Below, in pieces: positions 16,951-26,166 of a stretch of 64,000 nucleotides of DNA. Origin of the DNA: Allobosea sp. Tri-44 (GTDB lineage Bacteria; Pseudomonadota; Alphaproteobacteria; Rhizobiales; Beijerinckiaceae); contig NZ_NBDP01000036.1 of assembly GCF_004123845.1 (NCBI RefSeq), positions 1 to 64,000 on the forward strand, read 5' to 3'. Below the pieces are notes generated by a model. The model was given only the letters and a program-made list of their open reading frames with translations, did no database searches and was not told where the DNA came from. Made by a program: the position numbers and the translations under genes. Position 1 is the stretch's first letter, and each line of letters begins with the position of its first letter.

Positions 16951-18420
16951 TCACACCCGGCGATAGATGTCCTCGTAGCGGACGATGTCGTCCTCGCCGA
17001 GATAAGAGCCGGACTGCACCTCGATGATCTCGAGCAGGATTTTGCCAGGGTTGGCCATCCGGTGGACGCAGCCTATCGGCAGATAGATCGACTCGTTCTC
17101 GTGCACGAGGATGGTCTCGTCGTCGCGCGTCACCTCCGCGATGCCGCGGACCACGACCCAATGCTCCGCACGATGGTGATGGCTTTGCAGGGACAGCTTC
17201 TGGCCTGGATCGACGACGATGCGTTTGACCTGGAAGCGCGCGCCGAGATCGAGCGTCTGATAGTAGCCCCACGGCCGATGGACCCGGCGGGAACTCACCG
17301 CAGCCGGATGCCCTTCGGCCTTGAGCCGCTCGAAGGCGCCCTTGACCTCTTCGGCGCGGTCGCGCTTCGTCACCATCACCGCATCGTTCTCGACGATGAC
17401 GACGGCATCCTCGATGCCGACCAGCACGGTGAGCGGGCCGCTGCTCTGGACATAGCAGTTGCGGCTGTCGACGAATTCGACATTCTCGCCGCCGGCATTG
17501 CCGGCCTCGTCTCGCGCCGAAGCCTCCCAGACGCTCGACCAGCTGCCGACATCCGACCAACCGAAAGAGGCAGGCACGACGCTGGCAAGCTCGGTTCGCT
17601 CCATCATGGCGTAGTCGATCGACTTGCGCGGCGCGGCGCCGAAGCGCTCGGCGTCGAGACGATGGAAGCCGATATCCTCGCGCGCCTCCGCCACCGCTGC
17701 TGTCGCCGCACTCGCCATTGCCGGCTCGTGCTTGGAGAGCTCGGTCATGAAGCTGTCGGCGCGGAACAGGAACATGCCGCTGTTCCAGAGATAACCCTCG
17801 TCGAGATAGCCCGCCGCCGTCGCCGCATCAGGCTTCTCGACGAAGCTCAGCACCTTGCGGGCTCCTTCGCTGCCCGGTTCCGGCCGGATGTAGCCATAGC
17901 CCGTCGCGGGCCTGTCCGGGACGATGCCGAACGTCACGAGCCGGCCCTGGGTGGCAGCCGCCGCTGCGGTCTCGACCGCGGCGCGGAACGCCGTGAGGTC
18001 GCCGATCAAATGGTCGGAGGCGAGCACGAGCACGAGCGCTTGCGGATCGCGCTTCTGGACGAAACTTATGGCGGCGGCGATCGCCGGCCCGGAATCGCGG
18101 CGGGCCGGCTCGAGCAGGATCTCGCCGGTCATCCCGACCTGCTTCATCTGGCTCAGCACCAGGAAGCGGAAATCGTCATGGGTGACGATCACCGGGGCGC
18201 GAAACAGCGGATCCCGGATCCGGCCTAGCGTCTGCTGGAACATCGATTCCTCGCCGAGCAGCGAGATGAACTGTTTCGGAAAGGCTTCCCGCGAGGCGGG
18301 CCAGAGCCGCGATCCTGCTCCACCACAAAGCACGATGGGCACAATCGTACCGGCGATATTCACGACGGTGGAGGGTACAGCGGCGACTGCCGATGCCTGC
18401 GTAAGGGGATCAAGCTTCAC
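16951..18420 (-). CDS. Mannose-1-phosphate guanylyltransferase / mannose-6-phosphate isomerase
   Basis: 489-residue bifunctional enzyme that makes GDP-mannose, so the polysaccharide probably contains mannose or a mannose-derived sugar. The N-terminal nucleotidyltransferase has the signature GGAGSRLWPASREAFPKQF. The C-terminal type II PMI cupin has QSHHHRAEHWVVVRG with metal-binding His residues and the VHRMANPG block. The start is GTG 18420, which overlaps the upstream stop as GTGA; that overlap, a GAGGG ribosome binding site and family length support it. It is translationally coupled to the VanZ-like gene. Confidence 0.88.
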   Translation of the reverse strand: MKLDPLTQASAVAAVPSTVVNIAGTIVPIVLCGGAGSRLWPASREAFPKQFISLLGEESMFQQTLGRIRDPLFRAPVIVTHDDFRFLVLSQMKQVGMTGEILLEPARRDSGPAIAAAISFVQKRDPQALVLVLASDHLIGDLTAFRAAVETAAAAATQGRLVTFGIVPDRPATGYGYIRPEPGSEGARKVLSFVEKPDAATAAGYLDEGYLWNSGMFLFRADSFMTELSKHEPAMASAATAAVAEAREDIGFHRLDAERFGAAPRKSIDYAMMERTELASVVPASFGWSDVGSWSSVWEASARDEAGNAGGENVEFVDSRNCYVQSSGPLTVLVGIEDAVVIVENDAVMVTKRDRAEEVKGAFERLKAEGHPAAVSSRRVHRPWGYYQTLDLGARFQVKRIVVDPGQKLSLQSHHHRAEHWVVVRGIAEVTRDDETILVHENESIYLPIGCVHRMANPGKILLEIIEVQSGSYLGEDDIVRYEDIYRRV

Positions 18421-19196
18421 GAGACCCTCACAGATTGTTTGAGCCGCTCCAGACCGGAGACGAGCAGCAGGCCGAGGCTGACCCCGACGGCCTTGACCAG
18501 GACGTCGTGCAAGGTGCCGTGGCGTGTCGGTGCCCATGCTTGGGCGAACTCAAGCGAGACGACCGCGGCAAGACCGATGGTGAAGATCGCAATCCGCTGC
18601 CGGGGATAGCCGAGTGCGAACGCAGCCGCGGCGGCCAGGAAGGCAAGACTGCGCTCGACATCTGGCATCAGCCACGCCACCGATGGCCGCTGCTCGACGC
18701 CAGACAGCGTCGCGTAGACGATGACGATCAGGAGCATCCAGGCAGAGAAGCGGGAGAGACGCCTGATCACCGCTATCCGCGCCCGCACCACGCGTAGAAA
18801 CCGTGTCAACAATCCGTCCGACCCTGCCCACTGGCGCAACGCACCGCCGACGCCCGTATCCTCGATCTCGTCGCGCCAGGCGGTGAGCATCGACCTTTGC
18901 GTCCGCAATTGCTCGAGCCGGCGGAAGGCCGCCATCATCTGTGCCTCTGCCTCGACCAGGTTGGCCTCGTCGGCCGGCTCACGGTCAAAATAGATTCCGT
19001 CCTCATTGCCCATCAGCGCTGCCGCGCGGGTACGGGCCTCGTCGAGCCGGCCAGATAGGCCGGTGCATTCGCGTTCAATCCCGGCAAGGGCCTGCCCGAG
19101 TTGCCGGTACAGCGGTCCGAGCCTGTCGAGATCCGTCTGGCGGTCTCGATGCGAGCTACGAAACCGCGCCGGAAGCATCATTGCCCCGTCTCCCAT
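18417..19196 (-). CDS. VanZ-like membrane protein with N-terminal coiled coil
   Basis: 259 residues. Residues 25-115 are charged and helical, probably a coiled coil. The C-terminal 120 residues hold four hydrophobic helices in the VanZ pattern: a DVERSLAF segment, EFAQAWAPTRHGTLHDVLV and a final helix with G residues. VanZ-like proteins are frequent in rhizobial exopolysaccharide loci, but their role is unclear. It is coupled to the GDP-mannose gene by a four-base overlap. Confidence 0.6.
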   Translation of the reverse strand: MGDGAMMLPARFRSSHRDRQTDLDRLGPLYRQLGQALAGIERECTGLSGRLDEARTRAAALMGNEDGIYFDREPADEANLVEAEAQMMAAFRRLEQLRTQRSMLTAWRDEIEDTGVGGALRQWAGSDGLLTRFLRVVRARIAVIRRLSRFSAWMLLIVIVYATLSGVEQRPSVAWLMPDVERSLAFLAAAAAFALGYPRQRIAIFTIGLAAVVSLEFAQAWAPTRHGTLHDVLVKAVGVSLGLLLVSGLERLKQSVRVS

Positions 19197-19291
19197 CGCA
19201 ATGGCGGGCGGCGGTCCGAAGCGCGATTGCGCGAACCACCCTTGCGGGGATGATCAGCAATTCATGTGCCAGAAGTCGGTCGCGCAGCCGG

Positions 19292-19522
19292 TCAGCGCGG
19301 CGGGCGGTGCCCGAGGATATCGAGGACGCCGCGTGGCCGTTGCTCGTCGCTCGTCGCGACCCGAGACCTGAGGGCGGTCAAAACGACAGCCAAAACAGCG
19401 ACGATCGCGCTGGCGACAACAGCGGTGGCGATCAACGCCACCAGCAAGCCGTGGGACCACATCAGCCAGAGGGTCAGTGCACCGCTGGCGAAGGCAGCCA
19501 GGAAAAAGACGATCAGCATCAC
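19292..19522 (-). CDS. Small two-helix membrane protein
   Basis: 76 residues with two hydrophobic helices (about 2-24 and 27-49) and a basic tail. It is divergent from the export gene exoF and upstream of the VanZ-like gene. No family is recognised; the clean membrane topology argues for a real gene, but a chance ORF cannot be excluded. Confidence 0.45.
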   Translation of the reverse strand: MMLIVFFLAAFASGALTLWLMWSHGLLVALIATAVVASAIVAVLAVVLTALRSRVATSDEQRPRGVLDILGHRPPR

Positions 19523-19709
19523 TCGTGCTTTCGCGGCTCGCTATCGGCCAGTGACTATAGCTTCGCTCGGCGGCCCGAGAAAGGCTTCAGGGGCACAGGG
19601 ATATCCACGAGCCTGAGCCCTCATGGTTAAGGGCGCGCTAACGGCCCCGCGCCGAACTGGCAACGGATTTGCTTGGGAGCTGTCGGAGTAGTCTGCAGCG
19701 GAGTGTTTC

Positions 19710-21050
19710 GTGAGGCATCTCACCCTCCCCCCCGGTCTTTTGCTGAAGTGCGCCCGAGCCTTTGGCCGAGCGCTCGCGCTGCTGGTCGCGGCGTTGCCCC
19801 TGATTCTCGCCGCCGGTGGCGGCCTGCAGGTCAGCGCGAGCGAGTCCGAATACCGTGTCGCCGCGCAGGATCGGCTGAAGATCAAGGTGTCGGAATGGCG
19901 GCCGAACTCACGCGAGCTTTTCGAATGGTCGGCGCTCAGCGGCGAGTTCGCCGTCAGTTCGACCGGCATGCTCTCGCTGCCTGTCGTGGGTACTTTCTCG
20001 GTTGACGGAAAGGCGCCGGCCGAGATCGCAGCGCTGATATCAGAACGGCTGAAGGGCACCGCCGGGCTTGTGAATGCGCCGGCGGCAGCCGTCGAGATCG
20101 CGCAGTACCGGCCGATCTACGTCGTGGGGACCGTCGAGAAGCCCGGTGAATACGCCTTCCGGCCGACGATGACTGCGCTGCAGGCGGTTGCCATCGCCGG
20201 CGGGTTTCAGCGCATCGAGCTCGCGCTTGGCCGCTTCGAGCGCGAGACGATCGTCGCCGAAGGCGAAATCAATGTGCAGCAGACACAATTGCTCGCCCTG
20301 CAAGTGCGTCGCGACAGGCTTTTGGCGGAGGCCCGCAAGGCCGAAGCGATCACCTTCTCGGATGACATGCGCCGGAGTTTGAACGACGGCGCCGCTCAGG
20401 CGACGCGCGAGGAAAGTGCGTTGTTCGCCTCGCGTCGCAAGGCCGCCCGGTCACAGGGCGATCTCCTGCAGCAATCGCGTTCCCTGCTTGAAGAGGAGTT
20501 GCGCACGCTCGGCGCCAAGGCCGTGACGCAGCAGCGTCAGCAGGATCTTGTTCGGCGCGAACTCAACAATATCAACAGCCTGATCAGCAAGGGGCTGGCA
20601 GTGAGTCCGCGCCAGCTCGCCGTCGAACAGAATCTCGCGCAATCCGAGAGTCAGGCACTTGACCTGATGCTTGCGACGGCCCGGGCAAAACAGGAGATCA
20701 GCCGGATCGACCGGACGCTGTCCGATCTCGAGAACCAACGGGAGATCGATATCGGGCGCGAACTGCGCGAGACGCAACTGTTGCTCAAGCAGACGGATGA
20801 CAGGATCATCGCGCTGCGCGCGCTCATCCACGAATCGACCGCGCTCGCGCCGAGGTTGCAGAGCCAGCAGGAAAAGCAGCTCGCGCGCATGCGCTTCAGC
20901 GTCCAGCGACGCCAGGGTGGCACGGTCAGCGAAATCGCGATCGAGGAGACGTCGCCGATCCTGCCCGGAGATATCGTGAGGGTGGAGCGAGCCTCGCTGC
21001 AATCGATCATCTCGTCGCTGCCGCCGACCACTATGGGTGCGCAGAACTAG
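19710..21050 (+). CDS. exoF: Polysaccharide export protein, ExoF/Wza-like
   Basis: 446-residue periplasmic/outer-membrane export component. After a signal sequence, residues 45-140 form a Poly_export domain (YRVAAQDRLKIKVSEW, GMLSLPVVGTFSVDG). An SLBB-like stretch (VVGTVEKPGEYAFRP) and a long coiled-coil segment (about 185-385) follow, as in rhizobial ExoF rather than enterobacterial Wza. The start is GTG. It probably works with the ExoP-like protein at 28163 to span the envelope. A regulator gene follows 71 bases downstream. Confidence 0.82.
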   Translation: MRHLTLPPGLLLKCARAFGRALALLVAALPLILAAGGGLQVSASESEYRVAAQDRLKIKVSEWRPNSRELFEWSALSGEFAVSSTGMLSLPVVGTFSVDGKAPAEIAALISERLKGTAGLVNAPAAAVEIAQYRPIYVVGTVEKPGEYAFRPTMTALQAVAIAGGFQRIELALGRFERETIVAEGEINVQQTQLLALQVRRDRLLAEARKAEAITFSDDMRRSLNDGAAQATREESALFASRRKAARSQGDLLQQSRSLLEEELRTLGAKAVTQQRQQDLVRRELNNINSLISKGLAVSPRQLAVEQNLAQSESQALDLMLATARAKQEISRIDRTLSDLENQREIDIGRELRETQLLLKQTDDRIIALRALIHESTALAPRLQSQQEKQLARMRFSVQRRQGGTVSEIAIEETSPILPGDIVRVERASLQSIISSLPPTTMGAQN

Positions 21051-21121
21051 CACATCTCGGACATCTACGGCCGATCTGCGATCGGCTGAGCCCAGGCTCC
21101 CGTCCATATGGAGGTTGCCCT

Positions 21122-21745
21122 ATGCTGTCATTCGAGCAGCCCGCTCGTATTTTTCTCGCGGACGAACATCCGATCTTCTTGGCGGGGCTGCGATTTTGCC
21201 TGGCTGAGCAACCTCATATCGACGTGATTGGGGAGGCTCATTCGTCTGCCCGTCTCGCACAAGTCATCGAGACGGCCGCTCCCGATGTCGCGGTCGTGAG
21301 CGAGAGTTTCAACGGCGTCTCAGTAGCCGAGGGCCTTTTGAATGATCTTCCATCGCAACGGGTGGTCGTCGTGGCGGAAGAACTCGATATTACCCGGGCC
21401 CATCAGTTGCTGGCCTTGGGTGCACGCGGCTATGTCCTGAAACAGTCGCCCGGCTCCGTGCTGTGTAAGGCGATCGTAACAGTTCTGCGCGGCGGCCATT
21501 TTCTTGATGCCGCGGATGCCGTGCAGACTCCAGCGGCGGGGCGGCGCGGATCGGCCCTGACCGATAGGGAGCAAGAAATTCTGCGCTTGATCGCCTTGGG
21601 CTTCAGTATTCGCGAGGCGGCCGAGCGCATCGGCATTACCACCAAATCGGCGGAAACCTACAAGGCGCGCGCCAGTAATAAGCTGAGCCTCGATAGTCGC
21701 CAACAGATCGTGCAGTACGCCATCACCCAAGGGTGGTTTCAATAG
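21122..21745 (+). CDS. LuxR-type response regulator with degenerate receiver domain
   Basis: 207 residues: receiver-like domain 8-125 and LuxR/GerE helix-turn-helix 140-205 (SALTDREQEILRLIALGFS). The acidic pair (Asp14, Glu15) and the conserved Lys107 are present. The phosphoacceptor Asp is replaced by Ser60 in DVAVVSES, and the position before AEE lacks the usual Thr/Ser. It is therefore probably not controlled by normal phosphorylation. It lies between exoF and the priming transferase gene and may regulate this locus. No histidine kinase gene is nearby. Confidence 0.8.
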   Translation: MLSFEQPARIFLADEHPIFLAGLRFCLAEQPHIDVIGEAHSSARLAQVIETAAPDVAVVSESFNGVSVAEGLLNDLPSQRVVVVAEELDITRAHQLLALGARGYVLKQSPGSVLCKAIVTVLRGGHFLDAADAVQTPAAGRRGSALTDREQEILRLIALGFSIREAAERIGITTKSAETYKARASNKLSLDSRQQIVQYAITQGWFQ

Positions 21746-21977
21746 TGCGATTAAATAATTTAGCTTTCCCCTGATCGATCAAGACATTCTCGTCGAAACT
21801 CCATCTGCGTCATCGCGACGCAGCCACGGGCCTGTTCGCCTTGATGGCTCGCTCGCCGAGATGCCATGGAAAGGGGCGGAATCCCACAGAATTTGTCAGG
21901 GAAATTACCGACAACGCCCAACTAGGAGCCAGTTCCAAAGTGTTCTGAACAAATATGCTGCAACGCACAAAAGCCTA

Positions 21978-22006
21978 TTGTCATGTATTCGAGTCGCGTT
22001 AATAAT
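21978..22006 (+). promoter_or_regulatory. Candidate promoter of the priming transferase operon
   Basis: TTGTCA and AATAAT are separated by 17 bases, 35 bases before the start of the ExoY-like gene, in an AT-rich gap of 295 bases. The match is to the housekeeping sigma consensus. Confidence 0.4.
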
Positions 22007-22040
22007 CTATTAAGATGCGGTTTAGGCGCAGGGTGCTGCA

Positions 22041-22733
22041 ATGAGCCGATTTCCGGACTCTCAGAATTTACCGGCGGCCTTCTCTCTACCCATGCGTGCA
22101 TGGCAGGGTGAGTACAAATCGACTCGGCTTGCAGTAAAGCGAGCGTTCGACTTTACGGCAGGTGTAGCCCTGCTCTTCCTGCTGGCCCCTCTCATGCTAC
22201 TGGTCGCCGGCTTGATCAGGGCAGGCGACGGCGGTCCCGCGTTTTTCCGGCAGGCGAGGATTGGCCGCAGCGGCAAGAGTTTCCGCTGCTGGAAGTTTCG
22301 CACCATGGCCAGCAACGCCGACGAAGCTCTTCAGCGTCTGCTCGCTTCCGATCCGGCCGCAGCGCAGGAGTGGGCTGAAAGCCAGAAGCTGACCCGCGAT
22401 CCGCGGATCACGCCCATCGGTGCGTTCCTGCGGCGCTCGAGCCTGGACGAGCTGCCCCAGCTCTTCAACATCGTCGCCGGCGATATGAGCTTCGTCGGGC
22501 CGCGCCCGATCGTGGCGGCCGAGCGCGAGCGCTATGGCGAGGCCTTCACCCATTGCTTTTCGGTCCCGCCGGGGCTCACCGGCCTCTGGCAGATCAGCGG
22601 CCGCAGCGACTGCTCCTATGCCACCCGCATCTCGCTCGACAGCCAATACGCCTCGGAATGGCATCTTCTGCTCGACGCCAAAATCCTCGCGAAAACGGTG
22701 CCTGCGGTCCTGATGCAGAAGGGCAGCCGGTAG
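22041..22733 (+). CDS. exoY: Undecaprenyl-phosphate sugar phosphotransferase, ExoY-like
   Basis: 230-residue priming transferase that loads the first sugar phosphate onto undecaprenyl phosphate. It shows the family pattern: one N-terminal membrane helix (38-60), KRAFDF, FRCWKFRTM, RRSSLDELPQLFNIVAGDM, SFVGPRP and PGLTGLWQISGRS. This is the short ExoY form without the long N-terminal membrane domain of WbaP. It begins the main run of exopolysaccharide genes. Confidence 0.9.
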   Translation: MSRFPDSQNLPAAFSLPMRAWQGEYKSTRLAVKRAFDFTAGVALLFLLAPLMLLVAGLIRAGDGGPAFFRQARIGRSGKSFRCWKFRTMASNADEALQRLLASDPAAAQEWAESQKLTRDPRITPIGAFLRRSSLDELPQLFNIVAGDMSFVGPRPIVAAERERYGEAFTHCFSVPPGLTGLWQISGRSDCSYATRISLDSQYASEWHLLLDAKILAKTVPAVLMQKGSR

Positions 22734-22807
22734 AGCCTGTCCAAGACCACGAGCCTGTCGGGCATTTCATGCCCGAACCACATGAATTCCATGGAGGTCT
22801 TCGGGCC

Positions 22808-23965
22808 ATGAAAGTCGCGATCGTTCATTATTGGCTTGTCGGGATGCGCGGCGGCGAGAAGGTGATCGAGGCGCTGTGCCGGATGTATCCGGACGCCGAC
22901 GTCTTCACTCATGTCTACGTGCCCGACGCAGTCTCGGACGAGATCCGGCGCCACAAGGTGACGACGAGCTTCATCGGTCGGCTGCCGCGCGCGGCGAAGT
23001 TCTACCAGCGCTATTTGCCGCTGATGCCGCTGGCGCTCGAACAGCTCGACCTGCGCGGCTACGACCTGATCATCTCGAGCGAGTCCGGACCGGCCAAGGG
23101 CATTGTGCCGCCGCCTGGCGCCATGCACATCTGCTACTGCCATTCGCCGATGCGTTACATCTGGAACATGTTCCACGAATACAGGGAGCGTTCCGGGCCG
23201 ATCACACGTTTGGCCATGCCGGCGCTGGCGCATTACATCCGCAACTGGGACAGCGTCTCGGCCAATCGCGTCGATCACTTCGTCGCCAACTCCGAGACGG
23301 TCGCCGCCCGGCTGCACCGCTACTATCGCCGTGCCTCGACCGTGATCCATCCTCCGGTCGACGTCGATGCGTTCGAGGTGCTGCCGAACGGCTTCGTCGA
23401 GGATTATTGCCTGATGGTCGGCGAGCTTGTCGGCTACAAGCGGCCTGAGCTCGCCGTCGAAGCCTTCAATCGCACCGGCCGGCACTTGGTGGTGATCGGT
23501 GGCGGCGAGATGCTGGCCGAACTGCGCCGCATCGCGAAGCCGAACGTGACCGTGCTCGGGCCGCAGCCTTTCAGCGTGCTGCGCTACCATTATTCGCGCT
23601 GCCGGGCCCTGGTCTTCCCCGGCGAGGAGGACTTCGGAATCGTGCCGGTCGAAGCCATGGCGAGCGGGCGGCCGGTGATCGCCTTCCGCCGCGGTGGTGC
23701 AACCGAGACGGTGATCGACGGCATGAGCGGCGTCTTTTTCGATGAGCAGAGCGTCGATGCGCTCATCGCCGCCGAGGAGCGAGCGCGGGCGATCACCTGG
23801 CAGCCGCGCGAGATTGCGGCCTATGCCCGCAACTTCTCGACGGCTGTCTTCGAGAAGCAGATGCGGCTCCACATCAACCAGCTGCTCAAGCCGCTGGCCG
23901 GGACGATCTCGATGGCCATGCCGGTGGCGCAGCCACGCCCGGCCCTGGTCCACAGCGTGGTGTGA
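22808..23965 (+). CDS. Glycosyltransferase family 4
   Basis: 385-residue GT-B enzyme starting MKVAIVHYWLVGMRGGEKVIEAL, a start typical of bacterial group-1 transferases. It has CYCHSPMRYIW, VANSETVAARL, and PGEEDFGIVPVEAMASGRPV with the E-x7-E pattern near the C-terminus. ATG 22808 is preferred over the longer open frame, which overlaps the ExoY-like gene. It probably adds the second or a later sugar. Confidence 0.85.
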   Translation: MKVAIVHYWLVGMRGGEKVIEALCRMYPDADVFTHVYVPDAVSDEIRRHKVTTSFIGRLPRAAKFYQRYLPLMPLALEQLDLRGYDLIISSESGPAKGIVPPPGAMHICYCHSPMRYIWNMFHEYRERSGPITRLAMPALAHYIRNWDSVSANRVDHFVANSETVAARLHRYYRRASTVIHPPVDVDAFEVLPNGFVEDYCLMVGELVGYKRPELAVEAFNRTGRHLVVIGGGEMLAELRRIAKPNVTVLGPQPFSVLRYHYSRCRALVFPGEEDFGIVPVEAMASGRPVIAFRRGGATETVIDGMSGVFFDEQSVDALIAAEERARAITWQPREIAAYARNFSTAVFEKQMRLHINQLLKPLAGTISMAMPVAQPRPALVHSVV

Positions 23966-24002
23966 TCGACGTTGCCCCTTTACGAGATCCGGGAAGAATC
24001 TG

Positions 24003-24695
24003 ATGCAGACGATCTACCAGAGTGAAGTCTACGCCGATCTGAATCCCAACTGGCACGAAGAGGATTCGCCGTGGAAGGCGCGGCAGATCGAGGCGATCCT
24101 GCGCAAGAACGCGATCAGCTTCGACAAGGCCTGCGAGGTCGGCTGCGGCACCGGCGAGATTCTGTTCAACCTGGCGAAAGCCTTCCCGGCGGCGCGCTTC
24201 CACGGCTACGAGATTTCGCCGCACGCCTATCAGCGCGCCAAGTACAAGGAGACCGACAAGGTCACCTTCTCTCTCGGAGATTTCACGGCAGAGGGCGCGT
24301 CGGATTACGACCTGCTCGTGATCGCCGACGTGATCGAGCATGTCGAGGACTACATCGCCTTCATCAAGGCGCTGCGCGGCAAAGGCCGCTACAAGGTCTT
24401 CCACATCCCGCTCGATCTCTCCGTCCAGTCGCTGCTGCGCGCCTGGCCGATCACCAAGCTGCGCGAGAACGTCGGTCACCTGCACTACTTCTTCAAGGAG
24501 ACCGCGCTCGCGACCCTGGCGGATTGCGGCTACAGGGTCATCGACCACGCCTATACGGCGAGCCGGCTGGAGCTGCCGAACCAGACGCTGAGCAGCCGAT
24601 TGATGCGCTTGCCGCGCCGGTTCTGCTTCTCGCTCAACCCCGATCTGACGGTGCGCGTGCTCGGCGGCTATTCGCTGCTGGTACTGGCCGAATGA
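24003..24695 (+). CDS. Class I SAM-dependent methyltransferase
   Basis: 230 residues. ACEVGCGTGEILFNLA is the SAM-binding motif I, with the acidic residue in GYEISP ending strand 2 and LLVIADVIEHVED as motif IV. The HIPLD and HYFFKETAL blocks are common in methyltransferases of polysaccharide loci. It may methylate a sugar or terminate chain growth; the acceptor is unknown. It lies between a GT4 gene and the polymerase gene on the same strand. Confidence 0.78.
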   Translation: MQTIYQSEVYADLNPNWHEEDSPWKARQIEAILRKNAISFDKACEVGCGTGEILFNLAKAFPAARFHGYEISPHAYQRAKYKETDKVTFSLGDFTAEGASDYDLLVIADVIEHVEDYIAFIKALRGKGRYKVFHIPLDLSVQSLLRAWPITKLRENVGHLHYFFKETALATLADCGYRVIDHAYTASRLELPNQTLSSRLMRLPRRFCFSLNPDLTVRVLGGYSLLVLAE

Positions 24696-24762
24696 CCATG
24701 GCGGGCGGGCACGACCGGAGCAGGAGTGGGCGGTCGCTATTGCAGAGACAGGCGCGAGCGCC

Positions 24763-26166
24763 ATGAGCATCGAGCCCATCGGAGTGCTGACCCTTTTCAT
24801 CGGACTGATCTGCCTGATGCGAGGCACGGGCGCGCTCGTCCACGGGCTGGCGATCATGGCAGTCCTCGGGGCGGCCGCAGCCATGCTCATCGGCGCCGCC
24901 AACATCCAGCCCGGGCATGTGATGCTGGTGTTCCTTGCCTTCGGCGCCCTCAGCCACCGCCGCGAGGCCGCTGCCGCCATCCGTGCGCTGCATCCGAACG
25001 AACCCGGCTTCTGGTTCACCTGTCTCGTCGCCTATGGCGTCGCCAGCGCCTTCCTGATGCCGCGTGTGTTCGCCGGCGTGACCGAGATCGTTCCGCTGGG
25101 CACGACAGCCTTCGACGACACGGGCTCGACCGTGCCGCTGGCGCCGGTCTCCAGCAATGTCACGCAGAGCCTCTATCTCTCCACCACCCTGCTTTGCCTG
25201 GTCACGCTGACCGCCGTCGCCGCGACTCGCGAGGGCTTCGCGGCCGTCTTCAACGCGCTTCTCGCCTGCTGCGTCGCCAACACCGCCTTCGCCATGCTCG
25301 ACGTCGCGACCTACGCCACAGGAACGCAAGACCTCCTCGGCTTCATCCGCAATGCCCGCTACACGCTGCACACCGACTCCGAGATCGCCGGCATGAAGCG
25401 GATCGTCGGCTCGTATACCGAGGCGTCGGTCTTCGCGCGCTCGACGCTGGGCGTCCTCGGCTTCACCGGAACCCTGTGGCTCTGCGGCGTGCGCCCGCGG
25501 CTCACCGGCACGATCGCCGCACTGTCATTCGTCCTGATCGTCCTGTCGACCTCCTCGACCGGACTTGCCGGCGCGCCGGTGATGCTGCTCCTGCTCTATG
25601 GCTTCGCCTTCGTCCGGCTCGTCCAGGGCCATGCCAGGCGCCAAGCGGCGATGTTCGCGCTCGGTGCGCCGGTCATCGGGCTGGCGGTCGTGCTGCTGCT
25701 CCTGCTCGATCCGGACGCAACGGCGAAAGTCTACAGCTATGTCGATCTCGTCGTGCTCAACAAGGCGAGTTCCGATTCAGGCGTTGAGCGCAGCTCCTGG
25801 AATGTCGTCTCGTTCAAGAACTTTCTCGACAGCTGGGGGCTCGGCGTCGGGCTCGGTACCGCCCGCGCCTCGAGCTTTGCCGTCGCGCTGCTCGCGAGCG
25901 TCGGGATTCCGGGTGCGCTCTTCTACGCGGTCTTCGTCGTCGAATGCTTCCTGCGTCCGCGTGGCCAGCCGGCGAGCCTGGAGGCCGACATCGCGGTTGC
26001 CGCGCGCAATGGCTACGCCGGCCTGCTCATCGGCGACCTCCTCGTCGGCCCGATCATCGATCAGGGCTTCTTCTTCTGCATGCTGGCCGCGGTGGCTGCG
26101 GCGATCAGACCACGAGCCTCTGACGTCCCCAGGCCTGTCCCCTTGGTCGCCGGAGCAAGGCTATGA
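24763..26166 (+). CDS. Polysaccharide polymerase-like membrane protein (Wzy/O-antigen ligase type)
   Basis: 467-residue integral membrane protein with about ten hydrophobic segments and a large central loop (about 90-215). The layout is that of Wzy polymerases and O-antigen ligases, which are weakly conserved, so the assignment relies on topology, size and place in the locus. It overlaps the next gene by four bases (ATGA). Confidence 0.6.
   Translation: MSIEPIGVLTLFIGLICLMRGTGALVHGLAIMAVLGAAAAMLIGAANIQPGHVMLVFLAFGALSHRREAAAAIRALHPNEPGFWFTCLVAYGVASAFLMPRVFAGVTEIVPLGTTAFDDTGSTVPLAPVSSNVTQSLYLSTTLLCLVTLTAVAATREGFAAVFNALLACCVANTAFAMLDVATYATGTQDLLGFIRNARYTLHTDSEIAGMKRIVGSYTEASVFARSTLGVLGFTGTLWLCGVRPRLTGTIAALSFVLIVLSTSSTGLAGAPVMLLLLYGFAFVRLVQGHARRQAAMFALGAPVIGLAVVLLLLLDPDATAKVYSYVDLVVLNKASSDSGVERSSWNVVSFKNFLDSWGLGVGLGTARASSFAVALLASVGIPGALFYAVFVVECFLRPRGQPASLEADIAVAARNGYAGLLIGDLLVGPIIDQGFFFCMLAAVAAAIRPRASDVPRPVPLVAGARL

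Noticed and set aside
21063..21090. GCCGATC/GATCGGC hairpin after exoF as a terminator
   Set aside because: No T-run follows, and the regulator gene starts within 60 bases in the same direction, so read-through is more likely.
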